A stretch of DNA of 21,595 bases. Source: an uncultured Xanthobacteraceae bacterium (GTDB lineage: Bacteria; Pseudomonadota; Alphaproteobacteria; Rhizobiales; Xanthobacteraceae). Location: NCBI GenBank assembly GCA_955652195.1, contig CATPBC010000500.1, positions 1-21,595 of the forward strand, written 5' to 3'. This document shows positions 1 through 10,120 of the stretch, one piece after another. Numbering within the stretch: the first letter of the stretch is position 1; each line of letters opens with the position of its first letter. The position numbers and the translations under genes are program-made. The notes below the pieces were generated by a model. That model ran no database searches, was not told the DNA's origin, and worked only from the letters and a program-made list of their open reading frames with translations.

Positions 1-16
1 ACGCTGGAGATCCGAA

Positions 17-778
17 ATGGCCGAGAGCCCCAATCACGCCGCAGCCGGCGCTGAGGCAGCCACAAGCGACGCTGGTAAGTCGCAAATCGTCAATCTGCCG
101 GCGCTGGTTGCGCCCGCGCCCGGCGCAGCCGAACATCAGGTCGAGGACAAAGCGGCCGGCCAATCGGCGGAGGCGACTGGCGCTCCCGCAACACGAGCCC
201 GCTCCAAGCGCTTTATGATGCTCGCCGCGAGCGTCGCGTTCGCCGCGGGATTTGGATCATTTGTCGGTTCGGTTTCTGGTTCGGGATTGGTTCGGCTTAT
301 CTATCCGCCGCCGGCCCCGGTCCCGGCGCCAGCGAGCGGAATTGAGAACACAATTGCAGCCATGCACGAGATCAAGCTTGAGCTGGCCCAGGTCGCCGCA
401 CTCAAATCGAGGCTCGAAAACACAGCCCGCAACACTACGAGCCAATATGCCAAGATTTCCGATCGGCTGGATCGCCTCGACCAACGCAGCATCGTTGCTG
501 CCGAGACGACAGCTTCGCTGCCGGTGGTCGCGCCGGCCGTCCCCGCGGTGCTCCCGACAGCCACCGAACCGCCCAAGCTGAGCGACCGCGTTTTGCAGGA
601 CTGGATCGTGCATGACGTGCAAAACGGCCGCGCCTTGGTCGAGAGCCGCTATGGCGGCCTGTTTGCTGTTGCAGCTGGCAGTGTTCTTCCCGGCATTGGC
701 CGCGTCGATACGATCAAGCGCCAGGACGGCCATTGGGTAGTGCTGACGGCCCGCGGCGCCATCACCTCCGCGCGCTGA
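17..778 (+). CDS. Membrane-anchored coiled-coil protein, function unknown
   Basis: I do not recognise a named family. The 253-residue protein has an Ala/Pro-rich N-terminus (1-60), a basic patch RARSKRF (about 61-67), one hydrophobic segment (about 67-89), a Pro-rich linker (about 97-107) and a heptad-like helix (about 109-158) suited to a coiled coil. A C-terminal globular part (about 190-253) holds LQDWIVHDVQNGRALVESRYG and GSVLPGIGRVDTIKRQDG-type sequence. That C-terminal pattern is, from memory, common in uncharacterised Hyphomicrobiales proteins. The topology suggests a cytoplasmic N-terminus and a periplasmic C-terminus (inference). The start is supported by GGAGA at 6-10, six bases before the ATG. 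The stop codon lies inside a 15-bp direct repeat (770-784 and 786-800). The following gene on the same strand starts about 130 bases later. Confidence 0.8.
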   Translation: MAESPNHAAAGAEAATSDAGKSQIVNLPALVAPAPGAAEHQVEDKAAGQSAEATGAPATRARSKRFMMLAASVAFAAGFGSFVGSVSGSGLVRLIYPPPAPVPAPASGIENTIAAMHEIKLELAQVAALKSRLENTARNTTSQYAKISDRLDRLDQRSIVAAETTASLPVVAPAVPAVLPTATEPPKLSDRVLQDWIVHDVQNGRALVESRYGGLFAVAAGSVLPGIGRVDTIKRQDGHWVVLTARGAITSAR

Positions 779-815
779 TAAGATGGCGCGCTGATAAGAT
801 TTCAATCTTATCGCG
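770..815. repeat. 15-bp direct repeat over a stop codon, plus hairpin
   Basis: GCGCGCTGATAAGAT occurs at 770-784 and again at 786-800, so the stop codon of the upstream gene and its surroundings are duplicated. The second copy also forms an inverted repeat: GATAAGATT (793-801) against AATCTTATC (804-812). The stem extends by CGC/GCG (789-791 and 813-815) past a one-base bulge. No run of T follows on either side, so it is not a classical rho-independent terminator, although it may act as a 3'-end hairpin. Confidence 0.75.
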
Positions 816-905
816 AATATAAATCGCGGCGGGCGCGGCGCCGATTCCGCCTTTCTGTCACGCCATTTGCTATCCTGCATTGCCTTGCCGCAGGATGCAT
901 TGAGC

Positions 906-1751
906 ATGAACATGTTGCGCAGCATTGGCCGGCTCATTTTGGCGGCGATTGCGTGCTCGACATTGTCCGCGCTCGCTGTCGCGCAGCCTGTGCCACCGGC
1001 AAAGCCCGAAATGACCGAGGCCTGTCCAGGTCTCGTCGCGGACAGGCCGGCCCCAACGCCGGCCGCGCTGCGCTTGGCTGCGCTGAACTCCGATCAGGTT
1101 CGTCTAACTTTTATCGGTCACGCGACCTTTCTGATCGAGAGCCCGCAGCTGGTGCGGATTGCGACCGATTACAATGATTACGTGAAGCCGCCACTAGTGC
1201 CGGACATCGTCACGATGAATCACGCGCACAACACGCACTATTCCGATCATCCCGACCCGGCGATCAAATACGTGCTGCGCGGCTGGGGCGACAGTCCTGG
1301 GGTACCCGCCAAATGGGACCTAAAATATCGTGACGTGCGGGTGCGCAACATACCGACAAATATCCGCAGTTTCTATGGCAGCAGCGATACCGAGCGCTAC
1401 GGCAATTCGATCTTCATTTTTGAGATTGCCAATCTTTGCATCGCGCATCTCGGTCATCTACATCATACGTTGACGCAGCAGCAGCTTAATGAAATCGGTC
1501 GGATCGACGTGGTCATGGCGCTGGTCGACGGCAGCTATAGCCTCGATCTCGATGGCATGATGGAGGTGCTGACGGCGTTGAAAGCGCCGCTTATGATCCC
1601 AACGCATTTTTTCGGTCCGTACACGCTTGACCGATTTCTTGACCGCGCGCGCAAGCTCTGGGACGTCGAAACGGCGGAAATCCCTTCAGTGGTGGTGTCG
1701 AAGGCGACGCTGCCGGCGAATTCCAAAGTTTTGGTGCTGCCGGGGCATTGA
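906..1751 (+). CDS. Secreted metallo-beta-lactamase-fold hydrolase (UlaG-like)
   Basis: The 281-residue protein starts with a Sec-type signal peptide (basic MLRSIGR, hydrophobic LILAAIACSTLSALAV, likely cleavage after Ala26), so it should act in the periplasm. The mature part has the beta-lactamase-superfamily pattern of the UlaG-like group: GHATFLIES (71-79), an H106-A-H108-N-T-H111 metal motif with Asp114/His115 just after, HLGHLHH (181-187), a VDG loop and IPTHFFG near the end. Canonical HxHxDH has Asp where Thr110 stands here, so the second metal site may be altered. An in-frame ATG exists at 867, but the signal peptide and CAGGA at 891-895 favour 906 (or 912). The substrate cannot be told from the sequence. 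The downstream neighbour gyrB is convergent, so this gene is probably transcribed alone or with the upstream gene. Confidence 0.8.
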   Translation: MNMLRSIGRLILAAIACSTLSALAVAQPVPPAKPEMTEACPGLVADRPAPTPAALRLAALNSDQVRLTFIGHATFLIESPQLVRIATDYNDYVKPPLVPDIVTMNHAHNTHYSDHPDPAIKYVLRGWGDSPGVPAKWDLKYRDVRVRNIPTNIRSFYGSSDTERYGNSIFIFEIANLCIAHLGHLHHTLTQQQLNEIGRIDVVMALVDGSYSLDLDGMMEVLTALKAPLMIPTHFFGPYTLDRFLDRARKLWDVETAEIPSVVVSKATLPANSKVLVLPGH

Positions 1752-1821
1752 ACTTCACGGTTCCGGCGCCTAGCGACGGCAGGGGCCCGGAATCCTAGCG
1801 ATGCTCAGCGGGTATGAAATC

Positions 1822-1849
1822 CCGGATTTGTCGCTGCGCGGCAATCCGG
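1822..1849. terminator. Hairpin between convergent hydrolase gene and gyrB
   Basis: CCGGATT (1822-1828) pairs with AATCCGG (1843-1849) across a 14-base loop, eleven bases past the gyrB stop and about 70 bases past the hydrolase stop. There is no T-run on either strand, so a terminator or 3'-end stabiliser role is inference from position only. Confidence 0.35.
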
Positions 1850-1859
1850 AGTAACAGCC

Positions 1860-4417
<2,558 letters not shown>

Positions 4418-4549
4418 ATCGTGGTTTTTCAAGGTTTGGCAGCAGGGCGAATAGAGGCGCTTTTTGGCCGCAAAATTGGCCTCGCGCCGCACGGCGTTCA
4501 GCGCGCACGCAAGTCATGTCGCTTGTTGTGGAAGGCTTAAATGGAGTAA

Positions 4550-4747
4550 CTAAGCGCGGGGCCGCCGCGGCGCGGCTTTGGGTTGCTGACCCAATAGATG
4601 ATGATCGCTCGGCCTATATTCGGGGATTGGATGCTGGAAACGGTCGAGCGCCGCGGTCCAGAGTTCCATGCGATCCAAGTCCTGACGCAGCCGCTCAAGC
4701 GACTCAATCAAGTTTCGTACAATCGCATCCGCGGGCGTTTCGGGCAT
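4550..4747 (-). CDS. Small helical protein, 65 residues, function unknown
   Basis: The ORF can start at 4849, but the ATG at 4747 has AGAGAGG eight to nine bases upstream and opens the part that looks like protein: MPETPADAIVRNLIESLERLRQDLDRMELW, then AALDRFQHPIPEYRPSDHHLL and a basic, Pro-rich tail. Residues 7-37 form a regular amphipathic helix with Leu/Ile heptads, suggesting a self-associating or partner-binding helix. No catalytic motif, membrane segment or signal peptide is visible. It sits between recF and gyrB on the same strand, 120 bases after recF. That position and the non-random composition argue that it is a real gene, but a role in replication is only guilt by location. Confidence 0.6.
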   Translation of the reverse strand: MPETPADAIVRNLIESLERLRQDLDRMELWTAALDRFQHPIPEYRPSDHHLLGQQPKAAPRRPRA

Positions 4748-4867
4748 TGTGACGCCTCTCTTCCGTACCCGACGTTTCTTGGTCCTTGGGTTAAGAACCG
4801 GCGCGCGGTCTTGTTCCAAATAGTGAGTTGAGAAGGTGGTTTGGAACATGCTCTGTTAGCAATGCGA

Positions 4868-6004
4868 CTACAGCTGCTGACGAACGAGTGTTCCGGACCT
4901 GACTTCGACAATTTCCGCTGGTGATTGCACTTCACGGAACACCGCCGGATCAGCGCCAGTCATCCAGGCTTGCGCTCCAAGCTCGGTGAGTTCGCCGTAC
5001 AGTGCAGTGCGACGCGCAGGATCAAGATGCGCGAGAACCTCATCGAGCAAAAGGACGGGCGCGGCGCCGGTCATCTCGCGCAGTAATCGAGCGTGAGCCA
5101 GCACAAGCCCGATCAAAAGCGCTTTCTGTTCGCCGGTCGAAGCTTCTGCGGCGGGTATGCTCTTTGCCGCGTAGACCACTTTGAGGTCGGTCAGATGCGG
5201 TCCATCGAGCGTGCGACCGGCCGCTGCATCGCGGCCGCGATTGTCGCGCAACACCGTCCGGTAGCGTTCTTCAATTTCGCCCGCGGGATTTTGCGGGACG
5301 AGCGTCTCGAGCCAGCCGTCGATTGCGATTTCGACAGGCGGGAACGGCGAGTCTTTGCGCTTGGCGAGCACACCGTCGAGGCGGCGAACCGTTTCGACGC
5401 GCAGTCCTGCCACCGCTACTGCAAGCTCCGCAGTCTCGTGTTCGACGGCATCGAGCCAGTGGCTATCGGTGCGCGCATCTTCCAAGAGCCGGTTGCGCGA
5501 GCGCAGCGAGCGTTCGAGGGCGTTGACGCGACTGGTATGTTCGGCATCGACCGCGAGTGCGAGACGGTCAAGAAAACGCCGGCGCTCCGATGGCGCGCCG
5601 GCGAACAGCGTGTCCATTGCCGGCACCAGCCATACGACCCGCAAATGATCGGCGAAGGCCGCCGCCGATGGCGCCGGCTCGCGATCGATCCGGCATCGGC
5701 GTTGGATCGCGGCGTCATCGTCGGCCGGTCGCTCTATGCCGGTGCCAAGCGTTGCCAGTCCCAGGGCGCCCTCAATTTCGGCAGCGACGGCCCAGGACCC
5801 GTCGCCCTCACTGAAAGCCACTTCATTGAGAGCGGCCCGGCGCAGACCGCGTCCGGGCGCAAGAAACGAAATGGCTTCAATTAAATTGGTCTTGCCAGCC
5901 CCATTGGGCCCCACCAGCGCAATCGTCGGCGCATCGGCTTCAAGCGAGGCCGCATGGTAGTTGCGAAAATTGTGCAGGTTTAGGCGGCGGATCGATGCGG
6001 GCAT
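4868..6004 (-). CDS. recF: DNA replication and repair protein RecF
   Basis: The 378-residue SMC-like ATPase loads RecA at single-strand gaps together with RecO and RecR. The N-terminus MPASIRRLNLHNFRNY leads into Walker A GPNGAGKT (32-39). The signature STGEQK (289-294) and Walker B VLLLDE (317-322), followed by the D-loop region AHLD, sit in the usual places, and the length is normal for the family. FRNY and the SFLAPGRGLRRA segment are typical RecF. No strong Shine-Dalgarno is seen before the ATG. It lies 72 bases after dnaN, consistent with co-transcription in the dnaA-dnaN-recF order found across Hyphomicrobiales. Confidence 0.97.
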   Translation of the reverse strand: MPASIRRLNLHNFRNYHAASLEADAPTIALVGPNGAGKTNLIEAISFLAPGRGLRRAALNEVAFSEGDGSWAVAAEIEGALGLATLGTGIERPADDDAAIQRRCRIDREPAPSAAAFADHLRVVWLVPAMDTLFAGAPSERRRFLDRLALAVDAEHTSRVNALERSLRSRNRLLEDARTDSHWLDAVEHETAELAVAVAGLRVETVRRLDGVLAKRKDSPFPPVEIAIDGWLETLVPQNPAGEIEERYRTVLRDNRGRDAAAGRTLDGPHLTDLKVVYAAKSIPAAEASTGEQKALLIGLVLAHARLLREMTGAAPVLLLDEVLAHLDPARRTALYGELTELGAQAWMTGADPAVFREVQSPAEIVEVRSGTLVRQQL

Positions 6005-6076
6005 CAGGGAACGGAATTTGGATCAGGGTGACCCCGATACCTGATTACCGATCACCGATCCCTGTCAAACTCTGCG

Positions 6077-7195
6077 TCAAACCCTCATGGGCATCAGGAC
6101 GTAGAGCGAGCCGCGTTGATCCTTGTCCTGGATTAGGGTCGGCGAGCCGGGATCGGCAAGCTTTAACACCGCTGCTTCGCTTTCGATCTGTGCGGCGATG
6201 TCGAGAAGATAACGCGAATTGAAACCGATATCGATGGGATCGGCCGCGTATTCCACCTCGAGTTCCTCGTTGGCGCTGCCGGAATCTGGGTTGGTGACCG
6301 ACAGCAACAGACGCCCGGCATTGATTGACAATTTGACGGCGCGGCCACGCTCGCTGGATACCGTGGAAACCCGATCCACCGCCGCCTCGAACTCTTTCTT
6401 GTCGACGACCAGTTCCTTGTCGTTGTTGACCGGAATCACACGCCCGTAATCCGGAAACGTGCCGTCGATCAACTTCGAGGTCAGCACGGTCTGGCCGATG
6501 GTGAAGCGGATTTTGCCTGGCGACAATTCCATTGCCACTTCGGCCTCCGGGTCTTCGATCAGCCGGTGCACCTCACCGACCGTCTTGCGCGGCACGATGA
6601 TCCCCGGCATGCCGGCGGCGCCTTTCGGCAGCTCAAGCTCCATCTGGGCGAGCCGGTGGCCGTCGGTCGCGACAGCCCGAAGGGTCTGTGCTTTGGCCGT
6701 GCCCGCGGCATGCAAATAGATCCCGTTGAGGTAATAGCGCGTCTCTTCGGTCGAGATGGCAAACTGTGTCTTGTCGATGAGGCGCTTGAGCTCGCCGGCT
6801 TTTAGCGTGAACTTATGGCTCATTTCGCCCGCGGCGAGATCGGGAAAATCGCTCTCGGGCAGCGTCTGCAGCGTGAAACGGGAGCGGCCGGCGCGGATCG
6901 CCAATGCGGCGCGATCGCCAGAAGATTCCAGAATGATCTGTGCGCCTTCAGGCAGCTTCCGCACGATGTCAAAGAACATGTGCGCCGGCACGGTGGTTGA
7001 TCCCCCGGGGGCGACCTCAGCGGCGATCGTGTCGGTCACTTCGATATCGAGATCGGTGGCTTTCAACGAAAGCTTGGAACGATCGCCGTGCAAGAGCACA
7101 TTGGCGAGAATCGGAATCGTGTTGCGGCGCTCGACCACGCGATGGACGTGGCCCAAAGACTTCAACAATTCAGAACGCTCTACGGTGACTTTCAT
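6077..7195 (-). CDS. dnaN: DNA polymerase III beta sliding clamp
   Basis: The 372-residue clamp tethers DNA polymerase III to DNA as a ring-shaped dimer. The family N-terminus MKVTVERSELLKSLGHVHRVV is followed by RRNTIPILANVLL, and the protein ends in YVLMPMRV, the usual alphaproteobacterial form of the clamp's C-terminal MPMRL. Three repeated clamp domains of about 120 residues fit the length. The reading frame is open 33 codons further upstream to 7294, but that extension (MEKPVAVAGLGLPKP...) is not clamp-like, so 7195 is chosen although only a weak GGA precedes it. It is 146 bases downstream of dnaA. Confidence 0.97.
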   Translation of the reverse strand: MKVTVERSELLKSLGHVHRVVERRNTIPILANVLLHGDRSKLSLKATDLDIEVTDTIAAEVAPGGSTTVPAHMFFDIVRKLPEGAQIILESSGDRAALAIRAGRSRFTLQTLPESDFPDLAAGEMSHKFTLKAGELKRLIDKTQFAISTEETRYYLNGIYLHAAGTAKAQTLRAVATDGHRLAQMELELPKGAAGMPGIIVPRKTVGEVHRLIEDPEAEVAMELSPGKIRFTIGQTVLTSKLIDGTFPDYGRVIPVNNDKELVVDKKEFEAAVDRVSTVSSERGRAVKLSINAGRLLLSVTNPDSGSANEELEVEYAADPIDIGFNSRYLLDIAAQIESEAAVLKLADPGSPTLIQDKDQRGSLYVLMPMRV

Positions 7196-7299
7196 TGCGA
7201 AATCCATGAAGAAAGCCGAAACGCAGACAACAAGGGTGGCCTGATAAGAAGGTTTCGGCAAGCCCAGCCCCGCGACCGCCACGGGCTTTTCCATGCCTT

Positions 7300-7328
7300 T
7301 TTACAGGTACTTGCTGGATTCCGAGCAA
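7300..7328 (-). promoter_or_regulatory. Possible dnaN promoter
   Basis: On the - strand TTGCTC (7323-7328) and TGTAAA (7300-7305) are spaced by 17 bases, a modest sigma-70 match placed between dnaA and dnaN. A GANTC site (7317-7321) lies in the spacer. It would give a 5' leader of roughly 100 bases. Both hexamers are imperfect, so this is tentative. Confidence 0.3.
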
Positions 7329-7341
7329 TCAGTCGGCGGCG

Positions 7342-8769
7342 TCAATCCTGGAGCTGACGCTTGAGCGCCTCGATCTCCTCGGCGAATGCGCTGTCGTTCC
7401 CGGCCAAATTCTCGATTTTTCGTACTGCATGGAGCACGGTCGTATGGTCGCGCCCCCCGAACCGGCGACCGATCTCAGGCAACGAGCGCAGCGTTAGGAC
7501 CTTCGCCAGATACATTGCCACTTGCCGCGGCCGCACGACGTTGGCTGTCCGCCGCGACGACAGCAAATCAGCCCGGCTGACATTGTACTGGCGCGCGACA
7601 ATGCGCTGAATGTCCTCGATCCTCACCCGTTTCGGCTCGGCCGGTCGGATTAGGTCGCGCATTTCCCGTTCGGCCATTTCAATCGTGACCGGCTGGCCGC
7701 TGAGCTTGCTATGGGCCAATAGCCGATTGACTGCACCCTCAAGGTCGCGGCCGTTATGGGTGACCGATTTAGCAATAAAAGCGAGAACCGGCTGCGGCAC
7801 TTCAAATCCGGGATGATGCGCGCGTGCGGCGCCGATCCGGCTCTTGAGAATTTCAAGCCGTAGCTCCTCGCCCAGCGAACCGATCTCGACCACCAAACCG
7901 CCGGCAAGCCGCGAGCGCACCCGATCGTCTAAGCTCTCAAGATCGGCAGGCGGTCGGTCGCTGGCGATCACAACCTGACGCCCGGCGTCGATCAGGGTGT
8001 TCAACGTGTGGCAGAATTCGGCTTGCGTCGAACGACCCTGGAGAAACTGCAGGTCGTCAATGACAAGGACGTCGATGGCGCGAACCGCCTCCTTGAAGGC
8101 GAGCGTGGTTTGACTGCGCAGCGCAGAGACGAAGCCATACATGAAGCGTTCGGCGGTGAGATAAAGCATCTTGCGATCGCCGGCGCCGTTACCAGCCCAC
8201 GTGATCGCCTGCAGCAGGTGGGTCTTGCCCAATCCGACTGCGGCGTGGATGTAAAGCGGGTTGAACATTAACGGCTCACCGCGCCTGCTGGTGGCGACCT
8301 GTTTCGCCGCGGCGTGGGCGAGCGTATTCGAACGCCCGACAATGAAGGTTTCAAAAGCCAGCCGCGGATCGAGTGGCGAACCGCCCAGCGCTTCGTGCAC
8401 GCTCATGAAGGGAATGCTGGCGCGGGCGTTCAAGCCTTCGAGCGGGGCTTCACGGCCGTCCCGCGCTGGCAAGGGCGGCTCCAGCGTTTTCGGTTTGGCC
8501 GTCGGCAGGCGGATCGTCGAAGAACGAACGCTCAGTTCAAGCCGCGTGACATCGGGCTCTTCTGATTGCCACTTAAGCAGCACCTTTTCGCTGTAATGCG
8601 ATTGGATCCAATTGCGCAGAAAGCGGGTCGGTACCGAGAGCCGCACCAAGCCTTTTTCTACGGCTTCGAGCTCCATACGTCCGAACCAGCTACTGAACAC
8701 ATCCTCGCCAAGTTCAGTGCGCAACTGATCCTTGACCCTTCGCCATCGCTCCTGATCGGTGCTTGTCAT
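7342..8769 (-). CDS. dnaA: Chromosomal replication initiator DnaA
   Basis: The 475-residue AAA+ initiator has all four domains. Domain I (about 1-80) includes [15 protein letters not shown] short Pro-rich linker follows (about 88-115). The ATPase has Walker A AAVGLGKT (176-183) and Walker B VLVIDD (234-239), with sensor and arginine-finger region [12 protein letters not shown] (286-297). The DNA-binding domain carries the DnaA signature [14 protein letters not shown] (439-452). The Walker A starts with Ala where many bacteria have Gly, which the A/GxxxxGKT consensus allows. The ATG at 8769 gives the expected [21 protein letters not shown] start, but no good Shine-Dalgarno is visible. A 972-base gap separates it from rpsT upstream. 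Confidence 0.98.
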   Translation of the reverse strand: MTSTDQERWRRVKDQLRTELGEDVFSSWFGRMELEAVEKGLVRLSVPTRFLRNWIQSHYSEKVLLKWQSEEPDVTRLELSVRSSTIRLPTAKPKTLEPPLPARDGREAPLEGLNARASIPFMSVHEALGGSPLDPRLAFETFIVGRSNTLAHAAAKQVATSRRGEPLMFNPLYIHAAVGLGKTHLLQAITWAGNGAGDRKMLYLTAERFMYGFVSALRSQTTLAFKEAVRAIDVLVIDDLQFLQGRSTQAEFCHTLNTLIDAGRQVVIASDRPPADLESLDDRVRSRLAGGLVVEIGSLGEELRLEILKSRIGAARAHHPGFEVPQPVLAFIAKSVTHNGRDLEGAVNRLLAHSKLSGQPVTIEMAEREMRDLIRPAEPKRVRIEDIQRIVARQYNVSRADLLSSRRTANVVRPRQVAMYLAKVLTLRSLPEIGRRFGGRDHTTVLHAVRKIENLAGNDSAFAEEIEALKRQLQD

Positions 8770-9457
8770 ATCGATGCTTTTTTTCGTTCGAGAAGGAACC
8801 TAGCGAACACGTCAGAACAGACGGTCTCGGCTTCGCGAAGACGCTACACAACTGGCTTACTGGGAAATGGCGGGGCGCGCTGATGTGAATGGCAGGTGCG
8901 ACCGCTGCAGCCGGCCTCAGCCGCTTGACGGGATACCGGGCTGGTAAACTCCGGGCCAATGAGCTTCAGGCCGAGGCGCGGTTGTCGCTTTTCGCGATCG
9001 ATTAGTTGTCGTTGTCATCCCCCCACCTCCATTGTTCGCGGGCTCGATGGTGACCCGTGAGACCCCGGTGCATTGCCCGACGCCTCGCAACGAGACCCGC
9101 TCTGTGTGTTTTCAGCCCGGTCCCAAACCGCGGCTGCACTATTCGCTCTACAAATACGCTGCGACGTCACAACTCGAGTAATCGAACACACCTCTCCCGC
9201 ACCCATTCTACGATGGGTTTCCGCTGCCTGATTGTTGAAGACCTTCAGAACGGAAGGGAGTTAGAAGGTAGCATGCGATTTGCGACCCGCAACCGCAAAA
9301 ACCGCGTGAAAATTGGACTTTCCGCACTGCGCGGTGACAGCTGAGAACACGCAAAATCGGTTCTGCACGAGCAAAGTATTGAGTCGATTTAACGATTCAC
9401 ATTTCTGCAATATGTGACACGCGCACGAAAGCGATTTAGTGCAGCAAAGCAACAAAT

Positions 9458-9482
9458 AAAAAAACCGGCGATGTGATCCGGC
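9458..9482 (-). terminator. Rho-independent-type terminator, - strand
   Basis: Read on the - strand, CCGGAT-CAC-ATCGCCGG forms a GC-rich stem (four GC pairs plus two AU pairs past a two-base bulge) and is followed at once by seven T and then ATTTG. It lies about 260 bases beyond the rpsT stop and about 690 bases before dnaA. It would therefore insulate dnaA from rpsT read-through, or end a separate short transcript. Confidence 0.5.
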
Positions 9483-9679
9483 AAATTCAAAGTCCGCGCG
9501 ACGCTATGTGAGATAACCCTTTCATTGTGCATGAATTCTTCTGCGCGCGGGGCAAGGGTACCCGTCGTCATCGCGCGCTGGAGCAAACAAGAATCGCTAG
9601 CGCCGCGCGCGCAAATCGCGCAATCACCGCACAATAAGACTTTTCCGCGGCGCCGTGACAATAATGCAACAGATTGATT

Positions 9680-9700
9680 GCAATCCACAATTTGGATTGC
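9680..9700 (-). terminator. Stem-loop downstream of rpsT
   Basis: GCAATCCA (9680-9687) pairs perfectly with TGGATTGC (9693-9700) over a five-base loop, starting 42 bases past the rpsT stop on the - strand. Only a broken T-rich stretch follows, so termination is uncertain. It may be a 3'-end stabilising hairpin. The loop side contains TGTGGATTG, a 7/9 match to a DnaA box. Confidence 0.4.
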
Positions 9701-9741
9701 CCGCCTGAAGGGAAATGGTCTGCCCCGAGCGCGCGGCGGAG

Positions 9742-10011
9742 CTATTTCTTTTCCAGTTTGGCGATCTGGTGCGCGAGCCGCGATACTTTTCGGCGTGCGG
9801 AATTACGATGCACGATGCCTTTTTGCGCCGCGCGGATCAAAGCAGGCTCGGCTTCGGCCAGGGCGCCGAGTGCTCGGCTGCGGTCGCCCGCGGCGATCGC
9901 CTCTTCGATCTTGCGGACCGCGGAGCGCATGCGCGAGCGCCGGGATTTGTTGACGATGGTCCGGCGCGCGGCCTGACGGGCGGCTTTCTTTGCGGATTTT
10001 GTATTCGCCAT
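9742..10011 (-). CDS. rpsT: 30S ribosomal protein S20
   Basis: The 89-residue basic protein binds 16S rRNA early in assembly of the small subunit. The sequence [39 protein letters not shown], with [19 protein letters not shown] near the end, is typical S20. The frame is open five codons further upstream, but the MANTKSA start at 10011 is the family start. A strong promoter lies just upstream. Its position upstream of dnaA on the same strand is the usual alphaproteobacterial arrangement. Confidence 0.97.
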   Translation of the reverse strand: MANTKSAKKAARQAARRTIVNKSRRSRMRSAVRKIEEAIAAGDRSRALGALAEAEPALIRAAQKGIVHRNSARRKVSRLAHQIAKLEKK

Positions 10012-10046
10012 ACGTCTTGGACACAAGAGATTGTGAAAGAGCGGGG

Positions 10047-10075
10047 CTTATAAGGGGCCGCTGCATCACCGTCAA
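10047..10075 (-). promoter_or_regulatory. rpsT sigma-70 promoter
   Basis: On the - strand TTGACG (10070-10075) and TATAAG (10047-10052) are separated by exactly 17 bases, five of six matches to each consensus hexamer. Transcription should start near 10040, giving a leader of about 30 bases before the rpsT ATG. A GC-rich stretch follows the -10 box, as often seen at growth-rate-controlled promoters (inference). Confidence 0.8.
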
Positions 10076-10120
10076 TGGCAGCAGCCCGGCGTGTATGGCC
10101 GGCGCTGGCGGCGGGTCTGA

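Larger units (their letters stand above)
8770..9741. other. Long non-coding gap between dnaA and rpsT
   Basis: This 972-base stretch has only short ORFs without recognisable or well-biased protein content. It carries an AT-richer block (about 9350-9480), several runs of alternating CG, a terminator-like element on the - strand (9458-9482), a stem-loop (9680-9700) and an inverted repeat TCACAT-N9-ATGTGA (9397-9417). GANTC sites occur at 9381-9385, 9394-9398 and 9591-9595. I searched by eye for TTWTNCACA DnaA boxes and found only one-or-more-mismatch matches, for example TCATGCACA on the - strand near 9526-9534. The dnaA promoter must lie here, but I cannot fix it. Confidence 0.6.

Noticed and set aside
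867..905. Earlier start for the MBL-fold gene
   Set aside because: It would put 13 residues before an otherwise ideal signal peptide; the RBS-like CAGGA fits the later ATG.
5093..5884. 263-codon antisense ORF within recF
   Set aside because: It is a shadow of recF codon bias, with no independent motif or RBS.
7196..7294. N-terminal extension of the sliding clamp by 33 residues
   Set aside because: The extension has no clamp-like sequence, and the conserved MKVTVERSELLK start is at 7195.
9057..9344. 95-codon ORF on the + strand in the dnaA-rpsT gap
   Set aside because: It is Arg/Thr/Ser-rich without recognisable content, typical of random GC-rich sequence.
9389..9688. 99-codon ORF on the - strand in the dnaA-rpsT gap
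   Set aside because: Composition is irregular and Cys-rich, no RBS or family resemblance is seen, and the terminator lies inside it.
8770..9741. Replication origin with a DnaA-box cluster
   Set aside because: Only scattered 7/9 or 8/9 matches to TTWTNCACA were found, not the cluster expected of an origin; kept as an open question in the findings.
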